From Diphasiastrum complanatum (Eukaryota > Streptophyta > Lycopodiopsida > Lycopodiales > Lycopodiaceae): a stretch of DNA of 64,000 nt. Every line of letters begins with the position of its first letter. Within the stretch, counting starts at the first letter, position 1. Position numbers and translations under genes: made by a program. Where the stretch lies: NCBI GenBank assembly GCA_029204225.1, contig CM055097.1:62094640-62158639 (forward strand), written 5' to 3'. The notes under the pieces were generated by a model, which was not told the origin of the DNA, did no database searches, and worked only from the letters and a program-made list of their open reading frames with translations. Of the stretch, positions 42,822 through 59,484 are shown piece after piece.

Positions 42822-43413
42822 ATTGGCATTAGAGGGCGACTAGTTTGTATAACTATTTCACTCCTGCTTTTCCATGGAATGTCTGTAGTTCAAAAGAGGA
42901 TCCTGCATTGCCAGCCCGCTCAATCTCTGCCATGAGACGCATCAACAGCGGGAGAGTCATCCTTCATCCAGGAACTGTTACGCCTTCCACTGAAATACAA
43001 AGAGAGGAGGGCTGAAAATTAACACGAGCTCATTTCTCGCTAGCAGAGTTCTACCTTTCCAGCTCCCATCGGGCATGGCATGGTTTGGCAGCTACCTGTG
43101 TCTGCCCTGTTTCCTCTGAGTAGCACCCCGCCCACAAGTTAGCATCGGGTCGGGAATGCAGTGCTCCATCCAGAGGGCAACAATCAATGCAGAGCAAATC
43201 TAGAAACTAAGCAATTGTATTGATCTCTGTTTTGTGGGCACAAATCAGCAGAAGACAGGATGAGCAGACCAATGACAAACACATTTCGCAGCTTCCGCCA
43301 GCATCAGCGCCACGCAGCTTGCACGGGCCTCTGCAGTGAGAACACGGGTGTAGTGGTAGAGAGCCCAGCAGAATATTCGAGCGGCAGCAGCAGCAGCAGT
43401 GATCAGAAAGAAG
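42822..43413 (-). promoter_or_regulatory. Proximal upstream region or 5' leader of the kinase gene
   Basis: No coding exon recognised. On the gene strand it is pyrimidine-rich, as plant leaders often are. A 5' UTR intron is possible but not demonstrated. Confidence 0.35.
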
Positions 43414-43797
43414 TGATCAGTGAAGAAGAAGCAAGCAAGCAAAAAAATGGTTGCTATTGAGATGGAACTGAAGGTTTGTGGTTTGTGGGCATTGAAAAGA
43501 CAAGAGGCAGGGAAAGGGAGGTGGGTTGAGCATCAGTATTGTGATTAGTGAAGAAGAAGCAAGCAAGCAAAGAAATGGTTGCTACTGAGATGGAGCTGAA
43601 GGTTTGTGGTTTGTGGGCATTGAAAAGACAAGAGGCAGGGAAAGGGAGGTGGGTCGAGCATCAGTGTCGTGATCAGTGAAGAAAAAGCAAGCTAGCAAAG
43701 AAATGGTTGCTACTGAGGTGGAGCTGAAGGTTTGTGGTTTGTGGGCATTGAAAAGACGAGACAAGGAAAGAGAAGTGGGCTGAGCATCATCAGTGTT
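43414..43797. repeat. Three-copy minisatellite, period 128-129 bp
   Basis: Units start at 43414, 43543 and 43671 with 'gat.agtgaagaa.aagcaag'. Each contains 'aggtttgtggtttgtgggca' and 'ttgaaaagac'. The third copy is diverged at its end. It lies 0.6-1 kb upstream of the kinase ATG, in its leader or promoter, and the open frames across it are a by-product. Confidence 0.93.
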
Positions 43798-43810
43798 GTG
43801 ACAGGAGTAG

Positions 43811-43835
43811 CAGTGTAGTAGTAGTAGTAGTAGTA
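43811..43835. repeat. (GTA)n trinucleotide tract
   Basis: About eight GTA/TAG units just upstream of the 129-bp minisatellite (gene orientation). Confidence 0.85.
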
Positions 43836-44039
43836 AGGCAACAAGCAGGAGGAAGAAGACATGTGTTACAACTGACAGATTGAGTGCTGATAAGAAAGAA
43901 AGGAGCTGAGCTGCAGAAACATACAAGAAACAAAAAGAAAAAAGCAAGTGCAGAAAGGAGCTGGCTGGCAGCTACAACGTGATCATTATTAATTATGTAC
44001 ATTTGTATCTGTGTATGTATGTGTGAATTATTTTTGAGA

Positions 44040-45195
44040 AAGATATTATCTTTCTAGATTCTAGGAATGTGCATCATTTTTCCAAGCAAAATTCAAAGCT
44101 GTGAATTCACCAATCATTAAGGGTTTCCCTCAAATTTTTGGAACTAAAATAAAACTTCATCCACATTTATTTGCACACTAAACCATAAAAGTCTCTATGA
44201 AAAAAAAATTGTACCCACAAAGATTTCAGTATTGTCTACATATAAATTTTGACAGATTTGATGAATCAATTTTTGTAACCATGACAGAGCCTACCCTTGC
44301 TAATTGTTATCTCTATATTGTTACCTAAATTTTATGCTTACTAATTTACAAAAACTATATATTTAGTGATGCTAGTTGAAAATTAGTTATTTCCTTCTTC
44401 ATCAAATTGTCTTCCATGAATGTTAAGGCATCCTAGCCAAAGCCTTGTGCAATCACACGCGAGATACTATATGGCCTACCTTCGAGCCAAAGCAATTATG
44501 GTGACATTGAAAGGCCTCTCAATGAGGGTCCTCCGCCATAGTCAAGTTGGTAAGAGTGTTACACGTGGTTATGGAGACCAAAGCAAGAAGCTCGTGCACA
44601 CGTGGAAAAATGACATGTAGGAGCCCTCTAAATTGGCATTGCATCTTGGTTTTCAAGGGGACTTGAACTTAGGACCATATTCCAATGGAGAAGTAGATTG
44701 TGATATTGCAAATAGTTTAACAAGAAAAGTTTTTATGTATTCTAACTGCAGCCCCCTTCTTGTTAGAAATGGACCACTTAAAATGTTTTTTTTTCTCTTG
44801 TATGTCTCCATTTGTGCCGTGAAGTGGACTCAAACTCATGACATCCAAAAAAATAAACCAACCCACGACTTTTTCAAAGACTTCAAAGGTTGGGAAAGAG
44901 TGCCTAGCATGCTCACTTGACCATGTGTCCCTTCCACATAGGATGTCACGTGGGGGCAACTTAACATAGTCAAAAAGGATGAGATTGGACCAATCACTTT
45001 GCTACATTTTGTGCTCCCTCACCTACCACCCAATTTTGACATGACCCCTAGTAAATCAAGGCAAGGCAACTAGCTTTGTTTATTTGTACAACACACCAAA
45101 ACAATCATCTTCTCAATAGGAGGCCCCCATATCAAACTTGTAACATAGTTCATATACATGCAAAATCTAAAAGCACCAAAATTAATGATTGTGGC
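44040..45195. other. Intergenic DNA, nothing firmly recognised
   Basis: AT-rich sequence upstream of the kinase. Short open frames such as 44633-44920 have no recognisable domain. Confidence 0.45.
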
Positions 45196-45199
45196 AACC

Positions 45200-45392
45200 T
45201 TCCTGCACTTTTTGTGAAAGGCTTGAATTCCATGTAGTCAAGATCCTCTAAACCAATGTAATGTGTGCACATTGTTAGAGGAATCTTTGTGGAGGACTTC
45301 CTACATCTTTTGTGATAAGCTTGATTCCCATGTAGTCAAGATCCTCTAAACCAATGTATGTATGCACATTGCTAGAGATATCTTTGTGCCTT
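45200..45392. repeat. Diverged tandem duplication, period about 97 bp
   Basis: Two adjacent units share 'catgtagtcaagatcctcta' and 'aaccaatgta.tgt.tgcaca', with several substitutions and small gaps. Confidence 0.85.
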
Positions 45393-45399
45393 GTCTCAT

Positions 45400-49960
<4,561 letters not shown>

Positions 49961-52055
49961 AAGCATTGGTAGATTTTCATGGACAAGCGAACAAGGAACC
50001 TGAGAAGTTTGCAAAGACTTTTCCTACTAGAGAAAATGTCTGGTGTTCTATTTGTACATGAAATCACACAATGAATGAGTGTCCTCAATTGAAAAAACGA
50101 ATGGAAATCAATATATGCCATTTGTGTAATTCGTCTGATCATGAGACTACTTTTGCCAATTTCAATCCTCAGATAATTCAGCAATGGTATGCCCAGATGG
50201 AATATTGAGAACCACATTATGGAGGAAATCCGACAGCTAGACCTCGACAATCTGCTCTTGGATACCCGGAACGATTAGCCTTACCTCCCCCACCAAAGCA
50301 TCATGTTCCTCCTGCCAATTTGATGGAACAGAACCTTACAGAAGTGTCGAGCAATGGAACTATGGTAATGATCAAGAAGGTGGATCTTCAAACGAATATG
50401 CTATTTATGTTGCCGCGCAACAACAAGCATCTAGAAATTGGACCAGAGCACCACTTGGATGCTTTGCATGTGGTAAAAATCATAGAGTTGCAGAATGTCC
50501 AAATAAAAAAAAAATTGTACCATTATGTCGTGACTGTGGTTATGGACATTGCTATAAGGAGTGTCCAGCAAGACCGAAGCCACCACCGGCTACAGCTCCT
50601 GTAAATTTGATAACAATCAAGCAAAGACCAGTAGCTCAGAATAAACCAAGTGTCACCTTGATGGTGGTCACCAGAGCATAGAAGCAAAAAGAATCGGTAG
50701 CAGATCCAGTACTTGCTGATTCTATACCATTAACAGATATATCAATAGCATATGGAGTCTATCCAAATCTTCATGCAGAAAAAAGAAGATATTAGGATAT
50801 GAGGTAGTGGATTAAACATCTACAAGAAGAAGAGGAGCTTGAAGCTGCCAGAGCAACAACCAAAGTTCATCCTTCACCATTGCAGTTACCGAAAAATTCG
50901 CATACAAATATGAATGCTCAGTTGCATCATCTTGAAGAACCCTTCAAGATGACTGAACCATAAGCACCACAAACAGAACTGAATTATGAATATTTTGTCT
51001 AGTAAGATCAATATTTCATTGGGAGAGTTTCTGAAGTTGGTGCCAAAAGCAAAAGAAGTATTAGCGCAAAAGTTAACTCAAGTTGAACTAGAAGTCCATC
51101 AGGAGCCACTTTTTTGTGCTGGATTTGAAGAATTTAATAAAGTACTCCATGTCGGAGTAGCTTGGAAAAGTGGACAAAAAAATATCACCCTGCCGATACA
51201 GCATAGACAATTTCCTAATGAAGCAGCTGTGATAGATGGCGGTTCGGGAATTAACCTGATTTCTACAAAGCTATGTGCAAAATGGGGCCTTACAAAGATA
51301 AAACCTATGACTTTTGCCATTAAGCTAGCTAATCAGGAATGGTTGAAGATATACATGTCAGAACAGTTTGTCATTACTTTCATAGTAATGGACTTACTAG
51401 AAGCACCAAATGTCTACCGAGTTCTATTGGAATGCCCATGGTTACGAGTTGCACAAGTAATTCATAACTGGGGTACCAAGAAATCACTTTTGAAAATCGT
51501 GAATGTGCAGTCAAGGTTGATCCTGCAACTTGGACTATCAAACTAGTGGTTCAAAAAGAGGATGATGATTCATCAACAACGGATCATACTTGTGACCAAA
51601 CAGAGAAAAATTTGGGAGTTCATTACGATTCTCAAACCAATACTGTCAACTGGAATGAAGTTGTTGCAACGATTGACTATACAGCTAGATATATGTGTCA
51701 ACAAGATAATTAGTCATATCTAAGCGAGATTTCATTATTGGATCGAACCTTGGATACATTGATTACTTTTCCATTGAATGTGCTGAATGTAGCTTGAATA
51801 TCAACGGAACCTATACCAGATCCGATTGAAGATGAATTCGTTCCTATGAGTCATGCCTTGAATTATGATGACAATGCAGAACTTACTGATGAGCAGATTC
51901 TAAAGCATATGGACCCGACAAGATTTGGAGTGCGTAATATTCCCGATGAACCAACAATAAAACCGCCAAAAGCAGTTATATTGAAGGAAGACATGATCAC
52001 AGGGTCAATGATGAAGAAACAAGCCAAGCAACATTATAATACGGTCCTGAAATGA
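49961..52055 (+). mobile_element. Ty3/gypsy-like gag-protease fragment with multiple zinc knuckles (plus)
   Basis: Plus-strand frames give Cys-rich knuckle motifs at 50030-50160 ('WCSIC..NHTMNEC', 'CHLCNSSDHET') and 50460-50580 ('CFACGKNHRVAEC', 'CRDCGYGHCYKEC'). An uninterrupted 186-codon frame follows (50986-51546) with a retroviral-type protease, active site 'VIDGGSGINLIS' (DGGSG instead of DSGS) and 'LLECPWLRVAQVIHNWG', matching the gypsy 'LLGRPWL..A..IHDW' motif. A further open piece at 51846-52055 follows. Stops break the rest. No RT or integrase. Confidence 0.75.
50986..51546 (+). CDS. Gypsy-type aspartic protease ORF
   Basis: Intact 186-codon frame within the fragment above. Asp in 'IDGGSG' would be the catalytic residue; the usual Ser after it is Gly. 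It may persist by chance rather than selection, because flanking gag frames are broken. Confidence 0.55.
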   Translation: MNILSSKINISLGEFLKLVPKAKEVLAQKLTQVELEVHQEPLFCAGFEEFNKVLHVGVAWKSGQKNITLPIQHRQFPNEAAVIDGGSGINLISTKLCAKWGLTKIKPMTFAIKLANQEWLKIYMSEQFVITFIVMDLLEAPNVYRVLLECPWLRVAQVIHNWGTKKSLLKIVNVQSRLILQLGLSN

Positions 52056-53531
52056 GAAAATCCTCCCCAAACAATTGGGTTGATGGGTGAAAGAGGTGAG
52101 GAAATACTACGCGGTGGAGATGCGTGGATTGGGTTAGTGGTGACGACGATTGATGGAAGTGCGATTAGTAATTGTAATGCAAAATCATCTACGTTGACTG
52201 TGGAGTCAATTAGGGTGGAGATTTGTACAGGTGAGGGCTTTTGTGGAATTTTGGAAGTGAAGCCTGTGTTGAGAGTTAGTGATGGGGTGGAGGTGGCAGT
52301 AAATGGTGGGGGTGGTGGTGGGAGTGTGAGAGCAAGTGAGAGAGAGGAGGTTGTCTGTGTGGATGGAACCATGCCCATAGGATCAGAGCCCAAAGTGTCT
52401 GTCGCCACTGAGCTGCCTGTTGTTGCCGCTATTACTTGCCTGCGTTGCTGGGCCTGGTGAAGTAAGGCCGCCTGCTGCTCTAGGACCTCCTTTGGGACCT
52501 GAGAGGGTTTAAGGCTCCCTCCGGATTCAGCATACTCCGTCCCGATGTCATTGGATAGAATGTCGTGAGGGACATCGGCTTCTGTGCTGGTCGCTTCCCT
52601 TTCTGCTTCTTAGTAGGTGGGGTTGGTGAGACTGGTTCAGCTGTCGGTTGGGGGGTGGCTCTCTTTTCTATGCTTGGATAGAGATCATCCAGCTCCTTGA
52701 TGGCAGCAGCCGCCCTAGACCCCAACTGCTTGGTGACCAACATGTGGAGGAGATATCCACATTTGGTAGTTGGTTTTCTGGCTTTCGAAGCTCCGCACAG
52801 CTTCTTCGCTACCTTCTCAACCCACTTGTAATTTTGAGTGGGATTGTCCGTGGTGAGGGTCAAAGAGAAGAGGTCGCTCGGTGGTATGCGATCCATCTTG
52901 GCAGTATGCACTTCGACCATGGTGACGAGGATTTCTGAGACGGCCCGTAGATGGGGATCTGTGATGAGGTGGATGCTTCTTCAAGTGGCAAAAAGAAGGA
53001 TAGATCAAAGCTCAAGTGCTTCTATTGTGGCATCAAAGGACACTTTGCGATCCCGTCGTTGGTTTGGGCAATGGTTCTGCCGTCCTCTGTCAAAAACTTG
53101 GTAAAGTATTTGGCATCATAATTGGTGCCCTTGCCATGGATTGTCTCTCCGAGATTAGGGAAGCCAATGCTCTGGAGATCCCCAGGAGAGACGTTGATGA
53201 TGGTATAGTTGCCACTCTTAGATGAAAGCCTGAATGTTTGGAATTCATCCGAATAGGTGGATTAGGCCGTTCGAATGAGGCTCTCGCTCTGCTGGTCCCA
53301 GAAAAGAGTCAGATCAAAGCCGAGGCTTGTGAGGATATCCTTGGCCAAGGTGAGCTGCTCGGCGTAATTCTTGATACAGATCATAAAAATATCCCCTGAA
53401 TAAGGACGAGGGGATTTACGGCGATGCAAACTGAGCGAGAAATCGTGAGAGGCCATGATAGCAGTGATTTTAGATTGCTCTGAGAATTTTGAAAATTTTG
53501 AAAAAATTTGGCATGAACTCGAGAGCAGCAA
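52056..53531 (-). pseudogene. Unidentified coding stretch (TE or viral-type ORF)
   Basis: ATG at 53456 opens 'MASHDFSLSLHRRKSPRPYS' and continues 64 codons to a TGA-type break at 53262. The frame then resumes in coding style ('FRLSSKSGNYTIINVSPGDL', 53230-53080), shifts near 53020-52950, and runs open from 52920 to about 52480 ('KWVEKVAKKLCG', 'AAAIKELDDLYPSIEKR', Pro/Lys-rich 'KKQKGKRPAQKP') and on to 52060 in Pro/Thr-rich sequence. I recognise no known domain. Composition and length look like a single protein of about 450 residues with two or three lesions. Confidence 0.45.
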
Positions 53532-53562
53532 TCTAAAATGAATACGTGGAGAGAAGGGTGGA

Positions 53563-53576
53563 GGTTTATATATAGA
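53563..53576 (-). promoter_or_regulatory. TATA box of the unidentified ORF
   Basis: On the minus strand CTATATATAAAC is followed by a CT-rich stretch ('cctccacccttctctccacg') and, about 110 bases downstream, by the ATG at 53456. Spacing and composition suit a plant or LTR/pararetroviral promoter. Confidence 0.55.
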
Positions 53577-53579
53577 CTT

Positions 53580-54251
53580 TTTTTTACAAGAATTTGCAAT
53601 TTCATTTTGAAATTGTCCTCAGTGTCCACGATTTGGTAATGATGGTCGCAAATTTTGAGGTAAGGTTCTGAGGGTCCGCAAATCCTAGTAAGTGATTTTT
53701 TTATGCCAAAAGAGAAAAAAAATGTCTGGCAATGCAAAACTTTGTCTGATCAGAATTTGCAGAGATAGCAGAGAAATCATGGGAATTATTTGGAGCTCCA
53801 ACGAATTGTCTACAAATTCTGACAGTGGATATCTGATGAAAAAAACGACCTTTTTTTATTTTTAGAAATTTGTTTCTGAGACAGAATTCGCGGAGGCCAA
53901 AAATGAATCGTGCACTGTAAAAAAGAAGTCAGGCAAATTCTATCTGAGATGGTGTAAAACAATTTTTCTGAAACTAATGGCTTTTGTGGTTTTCTCAGAG
54001 AAGACTATTGGTATACCTGATCTGATAGTATCTTGATGGTTTGAACAAGAAAGCACAGCCGCAAATTTTGTTGAAAAGGCAGGCAGACAATAAAAAAATA
54101 AAAAAAAACATTAGGAAAGAAAACAACTAATATATATCAAGATAAAAACAAGGTTCATTGTACTTTCTCAGTCGGCTCCCATTGACCACAGTGTTGAGGA
54201 TATCGCCTTGAAGGGTTTGGAGTTGTACATATTCAGAGGCAAAGATTTTTT
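53580..54251. other. Unassigned sequence between the unidentified ORF and a copia LTR
   Basis: AT-rich. 'gaatttgcaatttcattttg' and similar short repeats occur; could be the upstream part of the unidentified element. Confidence 0.4.
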
Positions 54252-55317
54252 TGTTGGATTTACTCCTTCTACTCTCGTAAATCCCATTTCTAATCTGCCT
54301 CCATTCTTGCTGCATATTTACTAACGTTGTCACGCAGCCTGCATATTTACACGCAAATTTGCACAAACGAATAAAAGGCGAAAGAATCGCGAACACTGTG
54401 TTTTTACACAGGTTATGGTGACAGGCAAAAAGAGGACACTATCCTACAGAATGTCGAAGGTGCCCTAAAAGCTAAGGCACCCTGTAAATCTTATCCTAAG
54501 GCCATTCATAAGAGTGACACTTTTTGCATCATCACCAACGTTCACTTCAGCACTGCCTGACGTCGCACCCTTTTTACGCTCACTCCATGCAGTTGCGTTA
54601 ACAGATTGGACAACGATTGCAGCCACCCACGATCTCCTCTCTGTACTTTCACATCTGCACACCTGTAATATTATGTATATATACATACTCTGGACACCAT
54701 TAAGATGATGATGATCAGATGATCAAGTGAGAGAAGAAGAGTCTAAGAAAAGAGGTTTCATTCCTCATTACAAACAAAATAAGCTTCGTAGGACACGCGG
54801 TTTCGTCCGCTATTGTATTGTGCTCTGCCGCATTATTAACTTGTATACATGATATACTTAATATGATACAGCTCTTTGTTCTGCATTCAGATCTATGTTA
54901 ATATTGCTATGCTTGTTCTTCATTTTGTTTGATCTTTCAAGTTGCTCTTTCTAGTAATAGATGATCAACTTTTAGTCTTGTCTTTCGTGAATAATTCATG
55001 ACTAATTATCAGTCTAGAACGGTCTAGCTCTTCGCGAATCATTCACGACAGATAATTTGTCTTGCAATTCGTGACAAATTATTCATCTAGCGCTTCATCC
55101 ATTAAATGTTTGGCTCCGTAATCTAGAATGACTGTGATTTCTATCACTAAAGTTCTTTTCATTCTGATAGGCGTAGTCATGCTTTCGGAGAGAGTCGTTT
55201 AACTCATTTCGTTGTGCACGAACATTTTCTGTTCGAGTTCGCTTCTCGTTCGTTTCTTGTTCGAGTTCATTTCTTGTTTGTGTTTGTCATTTATTCTTCC
55301 ATCCTCTCTCTCCAACA
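54252..55317 (+). mobile_element. 5' LTR of the complete copia element
   Basis: Starts TGTTGGATTTACTCC, ends TCTCCAACA, 1066 bp. A 3' counterpart starts at 59485. About 7 differences in the first 140 aligned bases suggest an insertion that is not recent. Confidence 0.93.
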
Positions 55318-55329
55318 TGGTATCAGAGC
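55318..55329 (+). promoter_or_regulatory. Primer binding site of the complete copia element
   Basis: Exact TGGTATCAGAGC immediately after the LTR, complementary to initiator Met tRNA. Confidence 0.95.
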
Positions 55330-55469
55330 TATTTTCATAGCTTGATAAGCTTCCACAGTACAAGACTCTACTAGCCAATAGAGTAATTGTTTTCTTGTTC
55401 TGTAAATATCATATTTTTATACTTAAGTCACTGATAGTTTCTCCTATCACTTAGACTGATTCTTCCACA

Positions 55470-56446
55470 TGGATTTCCAAGGGAAAGCCAGTCCTATCAT
55501 GGACAAGCTTGATATAGCCAATTACCAGTTGTGAAAATTTAAGATGAAAACTGTACTAATGGCAAAAAAATTGTTTGAGGTTGTTACAGGTGCAGAAGGG
55601 AAACTCGAAGCGGATGACGCGACAATCGTCAGATGGAAGCTAAAAGATGGAAAGGCTTTCGCGCTGATCATCCTCAACATCACGGATACCCAGATCGGCC
55701 ATGTATGCGAGGCTCAGACATCAAAAGAAATCTGGGACATTTTGAGCACACTATACGAAGTGCGAGATATAGCTTCTAAGCTACATCTCAGGAAGAAATT
55801 CTACTCCCTCAAGATGACGAATGGTGATTCTCTGCAGAATCACATTAATCAATTCAAGAACCTGCTAAGAAAATGGCCATTGTCGGATCTGTCATAGACG
55901 ATTAAGACGCATTGATGCAACTGCTTACAAGCTTGCCAAGTTCTTACGACAGTTGGGTGATTCATCATGACTCATCCAGAATTGACTCTTTCAAGAGTCA
56001 TTACTATGTTGTTGCATGAAGACACGCGAAGGAATGAAGCCTCGAGTTTCTCAGTTGACTTTCACGCCTTGTACACCAACAAGAGCACGACAAAGCAGAA
56101 GAAGAAGAAAGGCCCGAAGCAATCAAAGCCAGACCAGAAACTAGCTCAACACAAAGAACAGTCGAATCCACAGACAAAGAAGAAGTTGTTCTACAGATAC
56201 TGCAAACGAAACAACCACGAAATTCAAGACTGCCGAATACTTCAAGCGAAGAACAATAGCAAGGTACAGTCGAATCAAGTGGCAAATGCAGCTGCAGAAG
56301 CTCCACAACCTATTCAAGAAGTTGATCATGATGCCTTCATGACCAACTATCAAGAAGCATCTAGGGACAGTTCTTGGTTCCTAGATTCCAGAGCCACTCA
56401 GCACATGACTAGTCTCATTGGCTGTTTTGAGTCCTATACACCTTAC
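55470..56446 (+). mobile_element. Copia gag and protease region
   Basis: Starts 'MDFQGKASPIMDKLDIANYQ', then the UBN2-type gag core ('IWDILSTLYEV', 'LRKKFYSLKMTNGDSL'). After a stop near 55897 and a frameshift come a zinc knuckle 'CKRNNHEIQDC' whose first Cys is Tyr ('YRYCKRNNHE') and the protease site 'SWFLDSRATQHMT', where the catalytic D-S-G is D-S-R. Confidence 0.88.
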
Positions 56447-57600
56447 TAAACCCAAAAGTTCGTTCACCTTGGTGACAATAGCACACAAGCTATCAAAGGT
56501 GAAGGCATTGTAAGATTAAGCTTTGCAAATGATCAATCTAAGCTACTCTCTAAAGTCTTGTATGTACCAAATTTATCTACGAATCTGCTCTCTGTAAGCA
56601 GAATCATAGATTTAGGACACAAAGTAGAGTTCGAATGTGATCAGTGTAAAGTAGTTGATAGGACTGGCAAGATTCTAGCACTCGGAAAGAGGCATGGATA
56701 CTTGTATAAATTAAGTCATTGCTTTTCTGCCTCTAGTTAGACTCTCAATACTTCAATTCATACAAATAAAGGTTTACTTTGGCATTATAGACTCGGTCAT
56801 TTAAATCATGTTGTTGTACAACCAATGTCTCGACAATCTATTGTTCTTGATCTCGACTATCCTCGCGAAAAAGTCGAGTTACCTATCTATCAAGACTGTC
56901 TAGTTGGTAAACAGGCTAGGAAACCATTTAAGTCAAGCCATCAGCATATTGCTAGAGGATTGCTAGATGTTGTACATTCAGATATTTGTGGCCCAATGAA
57001 AAATCCTTCACTGAAGGATGCCAAGTATTTTATAACCTTTATTGACGAATTCTCCAGAAGGACGATGGTGTATTTTATAAAGAAGAAATCAGAAGTTTTC
57101 AACTGCTTTAGAATCTTCAAGGAGCGTGCAGAAAAGGAGATTGGAAGGATGGTCAAGGCCCTAAGGTCAGACAACGGTGGAGAATACATATCTGTCGAGT
57201 TTAAGGAGTACTGTCAAAGCCAAGGCATTGAGCAACAATTCATCACTCCTTACAGTCCTCAGTTAAATAGCTTAGCTGAGAGGAAGAACCATACTTTGGC
57301 CGAATTTGCTAAGTGTATGCTATCGCATGCATCGTTGCCCAAGAGATTTTGGGCTGAAGTTGTCTCCACTGCAACTTACCTCCAGAACAGATGTTCGACC
57401 AAGGCCCTCTCAGACAAGACACCCCACGAGGTGTGGACAGGCTCTAAGCCTTCTTTGAAGAACCTAAGAGTGTTCGGGTGCATTGCCTACGTGCAGATCC
57501 CAAAAGACACAAGGAAGAAATTGGACTTCCAAGGTCTCAAGACCATCCTGATCAGATATACTTCGTCTGATAACACCTACAAGCTGTACGATCTTAGCAA
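56447..57600 (+). mobile_element. Copia gag-pre-integrase and integrase
   Basis: Pre-integrase 'LYVPNLSTNLLSVSRIIDLG' (56558) and 'LLWHYRLGHLN' (56770). The integrase core in one 330-codon frame (56825-57817) has 'VHSDICGPM', 'FITFIDEFSR', 'LRSDNGGEYIS' and 'ATYLQNRCSTKAL'. D, D and E catalytic positions are recognisable. Confidence 0.92.
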
Positions 57601-57603
57601 ATC

Positions 57604-59470
57604 TTGTATTGTCAAGATACAGTCTTTATTGAGGATCAATTCGTTGACCTCAAAGGCAAGGATATTGCTCAAGAAGAACCTACATCTCCTGCCATTGACA
57701 CGACAGTCCGAGCTTCTGGCTCAAGCATGTCTATTGTTGACCCACTTCGAGACAGCGAATCAAACGAAGATGTTGCTGCTACCCAAAAACAAGTCCCAGG
57801 AGCGGTTCATCAGTTGAATCATCCCAGAAGATCAAGCCGAGTGCACACACAGGCCACAAGGTATACTCCTGAGTCTACATGTCTCTTAATGCAGGAACCG
57901 ACGACAGTCGAAGAGGCACTCAGCCAACCAGACTATGATCTCTGGAGAGAAGCCATGGACAAAGAATATTCCTCTCTGATCAAGAATCAGATATGGTCAT
58001 TAGTCGAAGCTCCTATTGGCTGTAATATTATTGATTGCAAATGGATTTCTAAGATCAAATATAATGCCAATGGAGCAATTAGTCTAGGCTAGTAGCACGA
58101 GGATTCACCCAGATCCCGAATGTCGACTGCAGTGAGGCCTTTAGTCCAGTCGTCAAACATTCGTCGATCCGAATGCTCTTGTCTTATGTTGTAGTTGCCG
58201 ACCTCGAAGTACATCAACTTGATATACAAACAACCTATCTGAATGGAGTCATACAAGAAGATATTTACATGATCCAGCCCAAAGGATACGTTCTGAAATA
58301 CATGAAGAATCATGTCTATAAACTCCACAAAGCACTGTACGGCTTGAAACAATCTGCCAGAGCTTGGTTTCAGAGGATCAGCACATTCCTCATTGAACAA
58401 GGATTCAAACCAAGCACTGCTGATTGTAACTTTTATTCAAGGTCAGTGCAGTAATCCTTCATTATCATCACCTTGTACGTTGATGATACGTTGCTCTTCA
58501 GCAACAATACCAAAATGGTCAAGGATGCAAAACACATGTTGTTCTTAGAATTCGACATGACTGATCTGGGCGAAGCTCACTTCTATCTTGGAATTCAAAT
58601 CCACAAAGATAGAGCAAATCGACTGATTTACATCACTCAACAAATGTATCTTCACAATGTTCTTAACAGATACAATTTGATGAATTGTAAATTAGCTCAC
58701 TCACCAATGGATCTAGGCCAACATTTGTCGAAGGACCAATGTCCCCAGACCAAGCAAGAAGAGGAGCAGATGAGAGAATATATGTATCGATCGATACTTG
58801 GATCTCTCATGTACACAATGGTCTGTACAAGACTAGATATCTCTTTTGTTAGTAGCTCACTCAGCCAATACATGGCTACTCCTGGAATTACCCATTGGAA
58901 GGCTCTTATACGAGTCATGAGATATATTTGAGCTACCATGGACCAGTGCATCTGCTATGGAGATGTTAGCAACGACAATCTTCATCAGCTCAGTGGTTAT
59001 TATGATGCAAGCTAGGGAGGAGATGCAGACAATCATTTTTTCCACATCTAGATTTACATTCTTCTTCAATGACGATCTTATTTCATGGAACAGTCGTAAG
59101 CAAACCTCTATCGTATTTTCTTCTACTGAAGTAGAATACATTGTTGCTTCTCAATCTATTAAGAAAGCGTTTTGGTTGAGAAATTTTTGTCAGGCATCAA
59201 TCTATATCAGTACAACCCCACAATTTTGTTTTGTGATAACCAAAGTGCTATTGCCTTATCGGGCAACCCTAGATTTCATTCTAGGAGTAAGCACATTGAG
59301 ATAAGATATCACTATATCAGGGGCAAGGTTCTCTCAACAGGGAGGTAAGCTTAACGTACTTGCAGAATGCAGGACATGATTGCAGACATTTTCATGAAAG
59401 CACTCAGTATTAATGCACACAACAAATTTCGTGCATTGCTCAGTCTGAAGATCAAGGCATTCACGGATCT
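57604..59470 (+). mobile_element. Copia RT and RNase H
   Basis: A linker frame (57604-58092) ends in RT start 'WREAMDKEYSSLIKNQIWSL'. RT continues 'HQLDIQTTYLNGVIQEDIYM', 'LYGLKQSARAWF', 'LYVDDTLLFSN' (YVDD intact) and '[20 protein letters not shown]' (58173-58931). RNase H (58935-59460) is broken by several frameshifts; 'FSSTEVEY' and 'HSRSKHIEIRYHYIRGK' remain. Confidence 0.92.
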
Positions 59471-59484
59471 AGATTAATTGGGGG

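Noticed and set aside
43582-43947. 121-codon minus-strand frame upstream of the kinase
   Set aside because: Runs across the 129-bp minisatellite and repeats itself with the unit; Leu/Ser-rich leader-like sequence, no relation to the kinase frame.
44539-44700. Possible second SINE ('tagtcaagttggtaagagtg' A-box-like)
   Set aside because: The nearest B-box-like sequence is about 100 bases away and no target duplication or A-tail was found; a similar A-box-like match near 46590 also lacks support.
52080-52460. 126-codon plus-strand Gly/Val-rich frame
   Set aside because: It is the antisense of the Pro/Thr-rich part of the unidentified minus-strand coding stretch.
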